Shown: in pieces, positions 22,143-32,387 of the stretch
Layout: each line of letters starts with the position of its first letter
Position numbering within the stretch: the stretch's first letter is position 1
Origin: Thelonectria olida
Lineage: Eukaryota > Ascomycota > Sordariomycetes > Hypocreales > Nectriaceae
Reading direction: 5' to 3'
Assembly (NCBI GenBank): GCA_020736575.1
Contig: JAGPYM010000045.1
Span: forward strand, 1-64,000
DNA: 64,000 bases
The notes under the pieces: model-generated
Told to the model about the DNA's origin: nothing
Databases searched by the model: none
Seen by the model: only the letters and a program-made list of their open reading frames with translations
Translations under genes and position numbers: made by a program

Positions 22143-22751
22143 CTAACAGAACTGTCTTCCATTCTGATCCTGGACCATAAAGCCAGACACCCCAAACTGA
22201 TCCGGTATAGTATTTGCCGCATCCAAGAAAGTCAACGGCGCCGGGGCTCCAGCCTGAGGGTTATTCCCAGGCTGCAACAGTGCAAAGCCTTTGCTCAATG
22301 TCGTATTGTATGCAAGTGTTACATCGGCCGGCAGATTGGGACTGCTGTAGATAGTGCATGACCTCTTGCCGCCATCCTCGGGCATGAAAGTGTGCTTCCA
22401 CACCCAGTTCGTACAAGTGGTCGGGTTCTCAAGGCATACGGCGGCGCAGTCGCAGGCAGTCTTGAAGCCATCCTTGAAGAAGAAGTGCCGCTCTGTGACG
22501 ACGCCGGTCATGTCGATGCCCCGATAGTAGCGGACGCAGCCGCCATCATCACTTGGAGCCTGCAGATTTGGGAAGCGTTCCTTGGTGATTTTTCCCTGGC
22601 AGATTGCCCAGTCAGAGTAGTGGTCAAAGTCTGGGAAGATGTCGGCGTCTGAGCCTTGGTCGTTATCGTCGCGGCGACGGTGAGAGTTGAGGGGACTCGC
22701 CAGGGCGGTGGAGGCGAGAAGGATGGTGAGGGTTGTCGAAGTGAAGTGCAT
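22143..22751 (-). CDS. Small secreted cysteine-rich protein
   Basis: A 202-aa single-exon protein. The first 18-19 residues form a signal peptide (MHFTSTTLTILLASTALAS), followed by a likely Kex2-type site (HRRRDD). The mature part has nine cysteines, including a tight CDCAAVCLENPTTC group, the motif WVWKHTF and a terminal Cys. The spacing of the central cysteines resembles PAN/apple-like folds, but no domain can be assigned with certainty. Secreted cysteine-rich proteins of this size are candidates for effectors or wall-associated proteins; that is inference. The upstream region on the minus strand has a TATA-like CTTTATATAC about 145 bases before the start codon. Confidence 0.8.
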   Translation of the reverse strand: MHFTSTTLTILLASTALASPLNSHRRRDDNDQGSDADIFPDFDHYSDWAICQGKITKERFPNLQAPSDDGGCVRYYRGIDMTGVVTERHFFFKDGFKTACDCAAVCLENPTTCTNWVWKHTFMPEDGGKRSCTIYSSPNLPADVTLAYNTTLSKGFALLQPGNNPQAGAPAPLTFLDAANTIPDQFGVSGFMVQDQNGRQFC

Positions 22752-24969
22752 TTTGGCGAGGAGATTTGTGTTGGAGAGTAAGGTAGGTAGGGATTATCTT
22801 GTGTGGGATTGGTGGACGATAGTAAACTGTAGTGATGATGATTGTTATTGATGCTGATGAGAGGAAAGACATCTCTTGGCATGTTGAAACCCTTTATATA
22901 CATCTCAATTTGGCGGGTACGTGTTGATAGTCTGTAAATAGGGCTGTGTATGAAGAGGTTGCTCTGCTGCGGCTTGAAGTCGTCCGTCGCGATGCAATAA
23001 TTCCAAAGTGGCGCGGGTGGCTTTTGATCCGAAGCTCATGATCTAGCATGTGGCGCGAACCTGAAGATGACGAGAATAATATGTGGCTTGACATTGAGAG
23101 TCATTCCACACCATCGGTAGTTGCGCATGTTCGGCACTTCGTCCGCTTAGCTGCGGCAGTGCTGTGGCGGTTCAATCAAGCCATTTGCTAAAACTAGTGG
23201 CTGCTGACTGGCGAGTAATATTGGATAATGGCAACAGTAAGCCCGGCCTTCATTCCCATAGGCACTAATACCCTCTCTATACTACTCATTTAACATAGGT
23301 AAGTAGGTATTGTTCGTAAGAGCTTGAGATGCTTTGCCTGTAGAGTCGATTGCCAGTATATATTTTTAGAATAGAATTCAATTCGCCTTCGAAGCCCGGT
23401 CAACTCCAAGCAACCGTCTGATTTTATTCCGAAATACCAATAAAGGTAGTCTCATCAGACGTCGCCTGTGATGATGCTGACTTGTCCGCCCAGTCTGGAG
23501 GAGGATATTATGAGATTCACTTTATAATTAGGAATACATCTGGCCAAAGCAAACTTTCAAGATTCTATAGTGTCTCCCTGTTCTTGCACGACATTTTAAT
23601 AATTAAATTTGTTGAGAAATGTTTCTTGTGGATACATATTCCAGCATTGGCTGCTGCTCCAGTTCCGTAGGCCCTGCCTTATTATGCCTTCCTGTGACAA
23701 TTGAGAAGATCCTTGAGCAGATGGTCGAGATATTCATCATCGCAGCACCACTACAGATGTGGCTGGGAGGGGAAACAGGGTACTCACTCTTCCAAAAGTC
23801 ACGGTAACAGCACGGTTTGAGACTTTGGGTAGTTGAAGATTTGAATCGGACTAAATCATTAGAATCGCGATATAGTCATCAAGGCCATACGTACTTACTT
23901 AGGTAGGTAGCAATAATGCAGCTAGTTTGCGGAGAGTATGGCATATATTTTGGCCTCTGTTTCACGGTCCTAGCCTACTCTTTGTATTCCCTGAGTCCCA
24001 ATCCCTACGACTATAACATTGAGAGCAGGCAAAGTTCTGTCACAACTATCCTGCTTGAGTATTCCTCACCGACTCAATGCATCTTCACTGAGTTGCGAAT
24101 TCGGAGCTCCAAGCATTACTTCCAACGAACACTTTGGGGGCCAAGGCGTCCGGCCAAGGCGCCCAAATTGGACCTCCACGTGGTGAGCGATTCTATCACT
24201 CGCTTCGAGTAGTAACGTGGGCTGCTCAACGAAATGTCATTCAGGTCCATTAGCGCTGTCTCTAGGCGAGACTTGATAGTAAGTTCTACCTTCGGACCAC
24301 CGTATATTCCTACGGGAGCATGACCTTTGTCAATTCGATTAAGGTCGCCAATACTCCTTAAAACAATCTTACGGCTTGCGCGATTTAGGAAATTTTAGAA
24401 AGCCGTGTGTAAGTTTATTAAAGTATTTCTTTTTTTTTTTTTTTTTTGCTTTTTAATCAAATGGTTGGCTGTCATATCGAGTTGAGAATATGCCGTCGGA
24501 TCAAGCAGGTCGTGTGGCCCAACTCAGCCTAGCTCGAGTTTACCGTGTCTATCTGCTTGTGGGTCACTGTGCATCGTCTAGGGAGTGGCTGGCTGTATGT
24601 ACCTATGTTTTGTCACGAGTTCTGTGCCTAAGGGAGACAAGCATCTCATCCCTCTGCGAATTGGACTCGGCCGTTTTTTATTCAGCGCACGCGCGCACAC
24701 GAATGTTGTCACTTTACTTCTTCAATCAAAATTGGCATGAGCCGTCCGCGGAAAAGTCATTGCGCCCCCCCGGGGGGGGGGGGGGCGGTTGAATTGAATG
24801 AGGATGAAAGAACGGATATGGCCGTCACCGAGAGAGATATAATACGAAGTACTAGACGCTAATAACTGCATTATTTAAGCCACTGAACGACACACGGGCC
24901 TGGTTCTAGACCTTCTAGGGAGCTATCTTCTCTCTTCTAGAGCATTCCGTGGATATATGACCTGTCAAC
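22752..24969. other. No gene seen
   Basis: The first few hundred bases are probably the promoter of the secreted protein. A 17-base T-run at about 24430 and a C7G11-type run at about 24765-24785 are the only notable features. Confidence 0.45.
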
Positions 24970-27733
24970 CAGTGCTGGATAGACACGCGTGTTGTTTCAT
25001 ACTGTTTCATATGAAACTGAAACAGCCCCTGGATCCGGTTTCATATGAAACTGTAACCCTCCCAGTTTCATATGTTTCAGTCGGTTTCATATGTTTCATA
25101 TACGCCCGATGAGTCCCAAATATCTTAGTACTTAACCAAGAATATTTTGCAAGCAAATGCCTTCAACGCAGTTCGAAACTTGCTAATCGTAAAAATGTCC
25201 TCAGCTTCGCCTTCTCCCTTGTTCTCAAAGCCTTCTGACGAGTCTCCGGCACCTGCATCGCATGACTCTTCCGTTCCCGCGAAACGCGCATTGAATCGCT
25301 CTCCCCCTGATCGGGCTGGCAAGCGCACCAAAGGCCGTACAAACAACAGCAATTGGAACGAGGCGCGCGACCCTTATGAAGAGAGAGGAGAGAAAGCTCG
25401 TGATTCTTCATACCACGAAATCTGGTACTGCAAGCACTGCGACTCCACGAAAAAGCCTAATTCGGTAACGACGAACATGAGCCGAGCCCGCAAGCACCTG
25501 CGGGACTTTCACGGCATCCGGGTTATAGAGTATGCCGAAAGGTCGGATCTGAAGAAGCAGCAACATGGCACCATCACGGATTTGTTTGGAAGGCAGGAGG
25601 AACGTCAAGCCAATCGAGACCTCAACGAGGAAAAATATTTGGCAAATGCTATTAATATTCCTGCGTTCGAGGAAGCCCTTGCCAGGCTTCTTGCAGTTCG
25701 CAATATTGCCCACACATTCATCGAGTACCCCGAGTTTCATGATGCCATCCTCTCCTGCAACTATATGGCCCGGGACGTCCTCCTACGCAGCCGCAGAGCG
25801 GTACCGAAGCTTCTCGAAAAGACGTTCGCTCAACACAAACAAGGCCTCGTCAATAAGCTTCATGGTTCTCTCTCTTCCATGGTCCACTTCACCATTGACA
25901 TGTGGACCTCATTAGAACAGAAGGCAGCATATCAGGCAATCGTGGTCCATTTTGTAGACGCGGAGACTAGAGAAGTCGCTCAAGCGTTATTGTCACTGCG
26001 CGAGTTCAAAGGAAGCCACAATGGGAAATTGCAAGCCAAGACTTTCCTAGAGGTTGTCGAAGAGTACGACCTCAGCAATATGATTGGCTACTTTACGATG
26101 GATAATCACGATGCTAACGATACTATGCTTGACGATATCGCAAAAGAGATTGATGGTTTAGACCCGGTTGCCAGGCGACTACGCTGCAGTGGCCACATCA
26201 TGAACCTCATCGTTCAAGCCTTCCTTTTCCGGAGTAAAGCAAAGAAGATTCAGGAGGATGAGCAAGAAGGGATTGATGAGGCGTATGAGCGACTGTGCAG
26301 GCTATCCGAAAAAGAAGAAGGGGGCGTCATTACGAAAGCACAAGCCACCGAGGAATGGCGGGAGTTTAATGTTCTGGGGAAGCTGCACAACTTGTGCATG
26401 TATTCAAGGAGCTCTACCAGCATCTGCAACGACTTCAAGGCCAAGATTGGCAGGGCCTTGCCGAGGGACAATGATACACGCTGGAATTCATGGTTTCGTC
26501 TTATTGACGTGGCAATTGAGAGGCGGGCAAAGTTCATGGATTGGATTCAAGAAAATCATGCCAAGATCGAGAAAGATGCACTGGACCACAACGACTGGAA
26601 CGAGCTCCGAGACATCCATGCGTTTCTACAACCATTTCACCAGATCTCGGTACGCCAAGGCCGGGAGAACACACTCGATGAAGTTCTATCTCATATGGAT
26701 TTCCTCCATCATCACTTCACGCAGGCTAAAGACAAGGCTTTCAATAACCCACGCTTCTACGCGCGCTTTCACGTGGCTTGGCTAAAGTTCGAGAAGTATT
26801 ACCAGCTTACCGAACAGGCCCCCGTGTACGTGGCTGGTATCCTCCTCCACCCAGCACTCCGAAAGAGCTATCTGAGTGAGCAGTGGAAGAGAAACCCAGC
26901 CTGGGTTAGCAATGCCGTGAAGTCTGTTAGAAAGATTTGGTCCACAGAGTACAAGAGCTACCAGCTCCAAGATAAGCAACAGGAGAAAGGGCAAGAACTC
27001 GACGAGTTCGATCGCTGGAGGCAGAAGGTGTACAGCACAGCGAGCGAGGTGAAGGATGAATTAGACCGCTTTATTTACGTAAGTAATTTGAAGCCTTCTA
27101 CCTAATGGCCAGGTATTGACGATACTTCGCAGGGCTCACAAGTTGGGATTGGACAACAAACGGCCTTGCAGTGGTGGCTTGAACCGACCCAGCGAGAGAA
27201 TTTTCCCCTCCTCTGCCGTATGGCCGTTGACATATTCTGCATCCCTCCGATGTCTACGGAAGCAGAGCGAATTTTCTCAGGCGCAAGACGGCAGGTTACA
27301 TGGGATAGAAGTAGCATGTCTGCCAAAATAGTAGAGGCATGTGAGTGCATTAAAAGCTGGATAAGGGTTCCAAAGGGGAAAAGCAGGCCGTTTCTTGCAG
27401 GGGTGTTTAGGGGAGCGGAGGATATCGACGCGGCTGTAAGGATTCTCCAAGAAGATATTGAGGTGGGCAAGGGTGAAGAAAGCGATGGCGAGGCTAGCGA
27501 ATTGGTAGCATAGGTAGGCAGGCAATGCGAGACATCTTTGAGGTGCCCAGTGGTAAGGTGTATGTCGTCACCGAGGTTGCTAAAGACAGGGGGAAAAAAA
27601 ACAAAGGAATTAGATATTGATTCATATGAAACTGAAACCGGTTTCATATGAAACTGAAACTATACTGGCGTCCGGTTTCATGAAACTGACACTCACCCCA
27701 GTTTCAGTTTCATAGCGTGTCTATCCAGCACTG
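24970..27733 (+). mobile_element. Second hAT transposon, with 19-bp perfect TIRs
   Basis: CAGTGCTGGATAGACACGC at 24970-24988 is repeated exactly in inverted form at 27715-27733. The 8-base flanks differ (CTGTCAAC and AAGTCTCA), so no target duplication is seen. Both subterminal regions carry repeated GGTTTCATATGAAACTG-like words, each holding the palindrome TTTCATATGAAA. The 2.76-kb element encodes one intact transposase. It is a different family from the hAT at 4.2 kb: TIRs, subterminal words and protein all differ. Confidence 0.9.
25195..27513 (+). CDS. hAT transposase, intact, one intron
   Basis: The ATG at 25195 (MSSASPSPLF) is taken as the start. A 54-bp phase-0 intron (27079-27132, GTAAGT...CGCAG) joins FIY to GSQVGIGQQTALQWW, giving about 754 aa. 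Domain order: BED finger (CKHCDSTKK ... ARKHLRDFHG) near residues 75-115; RNase H-like core with TIDMWTSLEQKA, the second Asp in GYFTMDNHDANDTM, RRLRCSGHIMNLIVQAF and RDNDTRWNSWFRL; and the dimerisation domain in exon 2 with PPMSTEAERIFSGARRQVTW. Without splicing the protein would lose its dimerisation domain. No nonsense or frameshift lesions are seen. Confidence 0.9.
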
Positions 27734-28291
27734 AAGTCTCAGGGCCATCAATGGAGCTTTGCCGTGACGACACGAGAAGGCAGCAAAACTGTGAGTATTC
27801 CTCCGCTCTAGGCTAGACCAGGCGTCACGTCCACTATGATGCTACATAGGTATTAACAGGTGGCAGGTTCTCTGGCTTCAATTCCCTTTCGGCAGAACTA
27901 GTTCTATACCTGGCATTTATGCAATCGCAACTGTTGTTGAATATCTGCGACTGTGGACGGCAACCGTATACTGGGAATGGTTCAAAAAGAACATCTTAAA
28001 CATTATCCACAAGGCTCCCATCTGAAGGAGGACAAGCTAGAGGGATTGCCCCATACTCCATTAGCTGGTATTTCAATCGAGAGTCGCCCACTTGGGCCGC
28101 ATCAATTCATTCTTCATTCAATTCCTATTGCATTTCTACAGACTACCACTCGGTCTGCAGAGATTCGGCCCGCAGTTCTCAAAATGGAGAATGCTTTGAG
28201 CATCATCGCTAACTGTATATCGCAGCTTCACCCGACAGCATTTTTCTCCACTGATCTTTGTACACTACTTGGTAGGATGATCCGACATGAT
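27734..28291. other. No gene seen
   Basis: Spacer between hAT-2 and the next gene's stop codon; a 135-codon frame at 27953-28360 has no recognised features and partly overlaps that gene on the other strand. Confidence 0.45.
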
Positions 28292-30079
28292 TCAGAACGA
28301 GATATCAGAGTCAAAGTACATGTCCTCCTCGACCTCGGTAGTCGCATCGTCTTCCTGTGACCCTGCAGAGAACGATTTTTTGACGGGCCACTTGTCCAGA
28401 CCTTTTCGCTGTTTTTCGGATAAGCGAAATCGCTCCTCGAATGCCTCTCGGACCATCTTGCGGGTCTTGTACTTGAAAATCCGGCCATGCGAGACCACAA
28501 ACAGGGCGGCATTGTATGCCGCATTGCTGTCTCTAGTATCTGACTTTAGGAACATGTACAGGAGGCGAAAGGCCGAATCTCGTGCGAGACTTTTCTGTCC
28601 TTCAATCTCTCGTCGCTCCTCTGGGTCCCAGTCGCCTTTACCTTTTCTCATGTCTTCCATAATGCCACGGATGTTGCGTCCCTCGGTAACATCAATGGCA
28701 AGAGAATCGAGGCTGTCGCAGAGAACGCGGTACTGAGAGAGTTGGGTCGGCATGCGGCGAAAGAACTGTCGAAACCCGTTGTCCACTCCGAAGCTGATAA
28801 CATCGGAATAGGGTACATCTCCATGGATTTCATACTTGCCTTTGTTTCCTGCCAGGTACTTCTCAGCTGCTCTCGTCTCTACTTGATCGGCAACCTGGAT
28901 AAAGCGCTCAGCTTCCGTGTCGTGATCCGCGGTGAGGGCCGCTCCGGACTCGCTCATACCAGCCCACTTAGAATACATGAAGTTGGGTAGCATCTTCTTC
29001 TTCTCGGCCTTGCAAACTACCAGTTTGTTTCCACCATCGTATCTGACTGTGGCATTTCCACCAGCTGTCTTCACCACGGTGATAATTTTGCCAATCAGCG
29101 CCGCCAATCTCTTCAGGTCGCGTTGATTGAGCTCCTCCCATTTCTTAATATGGGCTCCCACATCTTCAACTATTGGCTCCTGAAATCTTCCTCTGTTGTG
29201 GTAAGCTCGCACGAGCTTAGAGGTTTGCGACACCCAGAGTTGCGGCGCAACTTCCTGAATCTGGAGAGGTTTGTTGGAGGTTCGGGTCTTGATCTCAAGA
29301 ACTGATTCGAGGGGTACCATTCGGCCTTCTTCCTTGACAATTAATTTAGATGTAGTAGAAGTGGCTTCTAAAGGATTGCTGGCCGAGAATAGAGACAGAG
29401 TTCCCATGATACCGGAGAGAGGGTCATCTTCTGCCTTGTTACTAGAGAAGGAAGTTGTATCAGCAGCCACGTAAGCGTCGATTTCGTGGCGCACGATAAA
29501 TTTCAGACCGCCGAATTGGTAGGAGATAATACCGTGGTTCCCAGTGCTGCCCCTGATTTGGCTAGTCGTGTAGGCTTTCTCGAACTCATGACCATAGCCC
29601 CTGAATTCATGTGGCCCAATAAACCTGGTAGTTGCAGGCTCCTCTCGACAGAATATAGCGGTTTTCCTCGTGACCTCGATACCCATGGCGAATGTTTCGA
29701 TCTGGTTTGGAGTCAAGTTGGGGTTGACAAATGACAGGAGTTTGCGGATATTGTTTCGGTCGGTGATGATGTCAACCGAACGGATGTCAAAGGACGGATT
29801 CATTATGTACAACGCGCGAAAAAGAGGTTCCAGCGGGCTATCCGGGTGTCGAGCTCCATTTTGGTCAATGTAAAACAGGCCAGAGTCCTTGTTTAGCTGC
29901 CTGGAACCTTTTGGAGCGGACCAAAGAGGTGGACTTCCTGGAACAACAATAGTGGAGGTGTGTCCCTCAATCCAGTTGTAAGAGGACAGATGCTTAACAT
30001 TGGTGACTGACGCTACGGGAGGAGGACTGAGGTCTTGGAGATCCATGCGAGAAATCTCAGCTATGATGGTCGATTCCAT
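28292..30079 (-). CDS. Conserved fungal protein of unknown function (595 aa)
   Basis: A single-exon, uninterrupted 595-aa protein from ATG at 30079 (MESTIIAEISRMDL). I recognise a widespread ascomycete family with the early signature HLSSYNWIEG and TIVVPGSPPLWSAPKGS, then FYIDQNGARHPDSPLEPLFRA, SFDIRSVDIITDRNNIRKLL and, later, QEVAPQLWVSQTSKLVRAYH. From memory, many database entries of this family carry the label geranylgeranyl pyrophosphate synthetase; none of the Asp-rich prenyltransferase motifs (DDxxD) is visible, so that label looks wrong. No signal peptide or membrane helix is present. The function is unknown. The frame is intact even though a hAT lies immediately upstream in window order. 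Confidence 0.8.
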   Translation of the reverse strand: MESTIIAEISRMDLQDLSPPPVASVTNVKHLSSYNWIEGHTSTIVVPGSPPLWSAPKGSRQLNKDSGLFYIDQNGARHPDSPLEPLFRALYIMNPSFDIRSVDIITDRNNIRKLLSFVNPNLTPNQIETFAMGIEVTRKTAIFCREEPATTRFIGPHEFRGYGHEFEKAYTTSQIRGSTGNHGIISYQFGGLKFIVRHEIDAYVAADTTSFSSNKAEDDPLSGIMGTLSLFSASNPLEATSTTSKLIVKEEGRMVPLESVLEIKTRTSNKPLQIQEVAPQLWVSQTSKLVRAYHNRGRFQEPIVEDVGAHIKKWEELNQRDLKRLAALIGKIITVVKTAGGNATVRYDGGNKLVVCKAEKKKMLPNFMYSKWAGMSESGAALTADHDTEAERFIQVADQVETRAAEKYLAGNKGKYEIHGDVPYSDVISFGVDNGFRQFFRRMPTQLSQYRVLCDSLDSLAIDVTEGRNIRGIMEDMRKGKGDWDPEERREIEGQKSLARDSAFRLLYMFLKSDTRDSNAAYNAALFVVSHGRIFKYKTRKMVREAFEERFRLSEKQRKGLDKWPVKKSFSAGSQEDDATTEVEEDMYFDSDISF

Positions 30080-32387
30080 TGTTTGAGCGCGTAGAATAAT
30101 GCGGCTAGAGGGGAATGAGTAGAAAGTGGTGCTTGCAGCGCGGTTCTGAACCTGGGGAACCCGGGGGAGTCTGGGACCTGATAAGGTGGTTATGGAACTT
30201 CGTTATCTCAATAATGAAAGCTTCTTTTGCTTGTATTGATGGTGGCAACTCGCAATGTTCCAACAATTCACGCTTGTGTTGACGCCTACTTGCATGCCAG
30301 GACAGGCCCATGCAGATACGAATTTCCATATCAAAGAGGAGCTAGTTGGTGAGGCAGTTAGGTGTATTGAACAAAGCACGTAAGAGTGACGTCGCACCAT
30401 GGTCAGGGTGCTTGGACGGACATGTGTCCGACAATAGAAGCTTGGTACGCAGCGCTGCCCACAAATCAAATCCAAATAAACAAACTGCCAAATAAATCAA
30501 TCAAATAAGCCAAAAGCTTATTTCAAATCAAACAAGTACAAAATCCCGGATTTGAAATGCCATTTGATATAGATCATTCGCTACGTCCATCTTCACATAC
30601 AGAATGCTTCCCGGGAATTCAAGTTCACATCGTGGTGGCCTATTTTAGATATGATTAGCCGAGTACACCTATGGATAGTTTAGATGCCAACCACTTATTA
30701 GTATCTTGGTGCAAATTTCATTGCGGTATAGCTCTTGGTGTTGGCTGAGGTGGCTCGTACTCTTCTCGTATCCCCCCCGGATCCAATGTCTCGTCAGAAC
30801 GCACGTCTTGAACAACACAAAGAGGGTCATTTGATCACTGACCAACGCTCGGGCCCTTCAAACGTAGCTCGGCCGATCATGCGCCTCCGCAACCCCCCAG
30901 GAAACCACCTCAGCTCGACCAAGGCAACGTGCAGTTCGGACGGCAAAGTGCATGACTGTTTTGGTGTTGCTGCAGGTTTGGTCAATGCGTTCCGGCAATG
31001 TTGGCTGAGAAAACACCGCATCCTGCCGGTTTTATCCGCCTGCCGGTAGACAAGCAACTCATGGGTCTTCGTATTGTGTGAGGCAGGACAGGGAGTTTTA
31101 TTACAGCCAACACCTGCAATAGAGCAACATATTTTGTTCTTTTGGGGCGAAGGGATAACGTAGATCGACGCGAGGCGAGCCGGTCTGCCCCACTACGATT
31201 TGGTGCTGACGGGGTGTGCGGGGCCAGCAACACACTTCAGCTTTTACCCACTGCTGCAACCTTCCGTGCCACCTCACAATGATTCCCAATCCCCCCACCA
31301 CGATTTCTCATGCATCTTCTTTCAAGGCAATTGTGCCGGAACCCTCTCGCACCGGTAAGTGGCCCGCCAGGCTGAGTAAATGCCTTGGGCTTTAGGGCTG
31401 CTCATCCCTACATTTGTCTGTTTGCCAAGCGCCACCGAAGGTCTGATAGCCATGTGTCCCCGCCACGACATGATCAGCTGCCTGCAATTAGGCACCTGTC
31501 TGGCGTGTGCTCATATCTGTCCTGCTCGTAAGACTCGACCCCTACGACGGGGCTGTTGTGGCTGCAGCCGGTCAAACAAGCCGTTTATGGGGTCTTCGAC
31601 AGGGTTTCCATCAAAACCAAAAACGGCCATGGATCGACGCAGTTTTCTCTTTCCCCGGAGAGCAGATAACGTAGATCATCCCATCAAGCTCTATGGTCCC
31701 CCCGCTCCGCGTCGAAGCCATGCCCTAAGAGCTTTGAAAGCTGGCTCAAGGGCACTTGAGCGATGGTACGAATGTAAGGGAAATGGCCCCCAAATCAAGG
31801 CCATCTCTAGCTTTTGTCTTTTGAGTAGAAATAAGAGGCGTGTAGGCCTAGTTTATTTTAATCATCTGTAGTATCATCATCCAGTAATTTCTCTTCCATT
31901 TTAGAACCGAGCCGATCTAGTAGCTCATGTCACCTATTGCAATCACATATAGAGGTTCCATCTAGGCCAGCCGAGGCCTCGAAGGTCAAGGAAGCCATTA
32001 TCTGCAGTCAGTGGTAATAGGCATCGGGTGCCTCAGTCGCGATATCGTTGTCAACAGTCCAATGTAGCTTTATGGAGAACAGGTAATTGCTGGAACCTTT
32101 GGCACCACCAAATTTAGGTGTGTGGTAATGTACCTTCTGTTTGATGCTCTTTGATTGGCTAGACACCCCTGCTCGTGACCCAGGTGGAGACTTACGGCAC
32201 TTGAACGGATACGTTTATGGATAGAAAGCCTGCAACGTGACCATGCGACTACGGCCACGCGTCCGTTTCCCCTGGCGCTAGAATCGAGACCAAGTAATTA
32301 TTCGTCAAACAAACCGCTACGGCCATATAACGGCCCCATTTGCCTGTCTCTTCATTATCCTTACGCTGGTGGAGGAGTAAGTACCCA
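30080..32387. other. Gene-poor stretch with a solo hAT end
   Basis: No supported gene over 2.3 kb. The 163-codon frame at 31380-31871 has no recognised motif. The only structured item is the solo hAT terminus at 30450-30572. GATAACGTAGATC occurs at about 31154 and again at about 31665. Confidence 0.5.
30450..30572 (+). mobile_element. Solo left end of the hAT family at 4.2 kb
   Basis: Begins CAGCGCTGCCCACAAATCAA and follows the left terminus of the 4177-7276 element closely for about 120 bases, through AAATCCCGGATTTGAAATGC and CATTTGATAT, then departs. No transposase and no right end follow. It is either a deletion derivative or a broken copy. Confidence 0.88.

Noticed and set aside
24760..24790. 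C/G run as a structured element
   Set aside because: The C7G11-type run is simple sequence and may include assembly error.
28292..30079. Prenyl diphosphate synthase function
   Set aside because: No DDxxD motifs are visible; the database label I recall appears to be an error.
31380..31871. 163-codon plus-strand frame
   Set aside because: No recognisable motif and unremarkable composition; likely chance.
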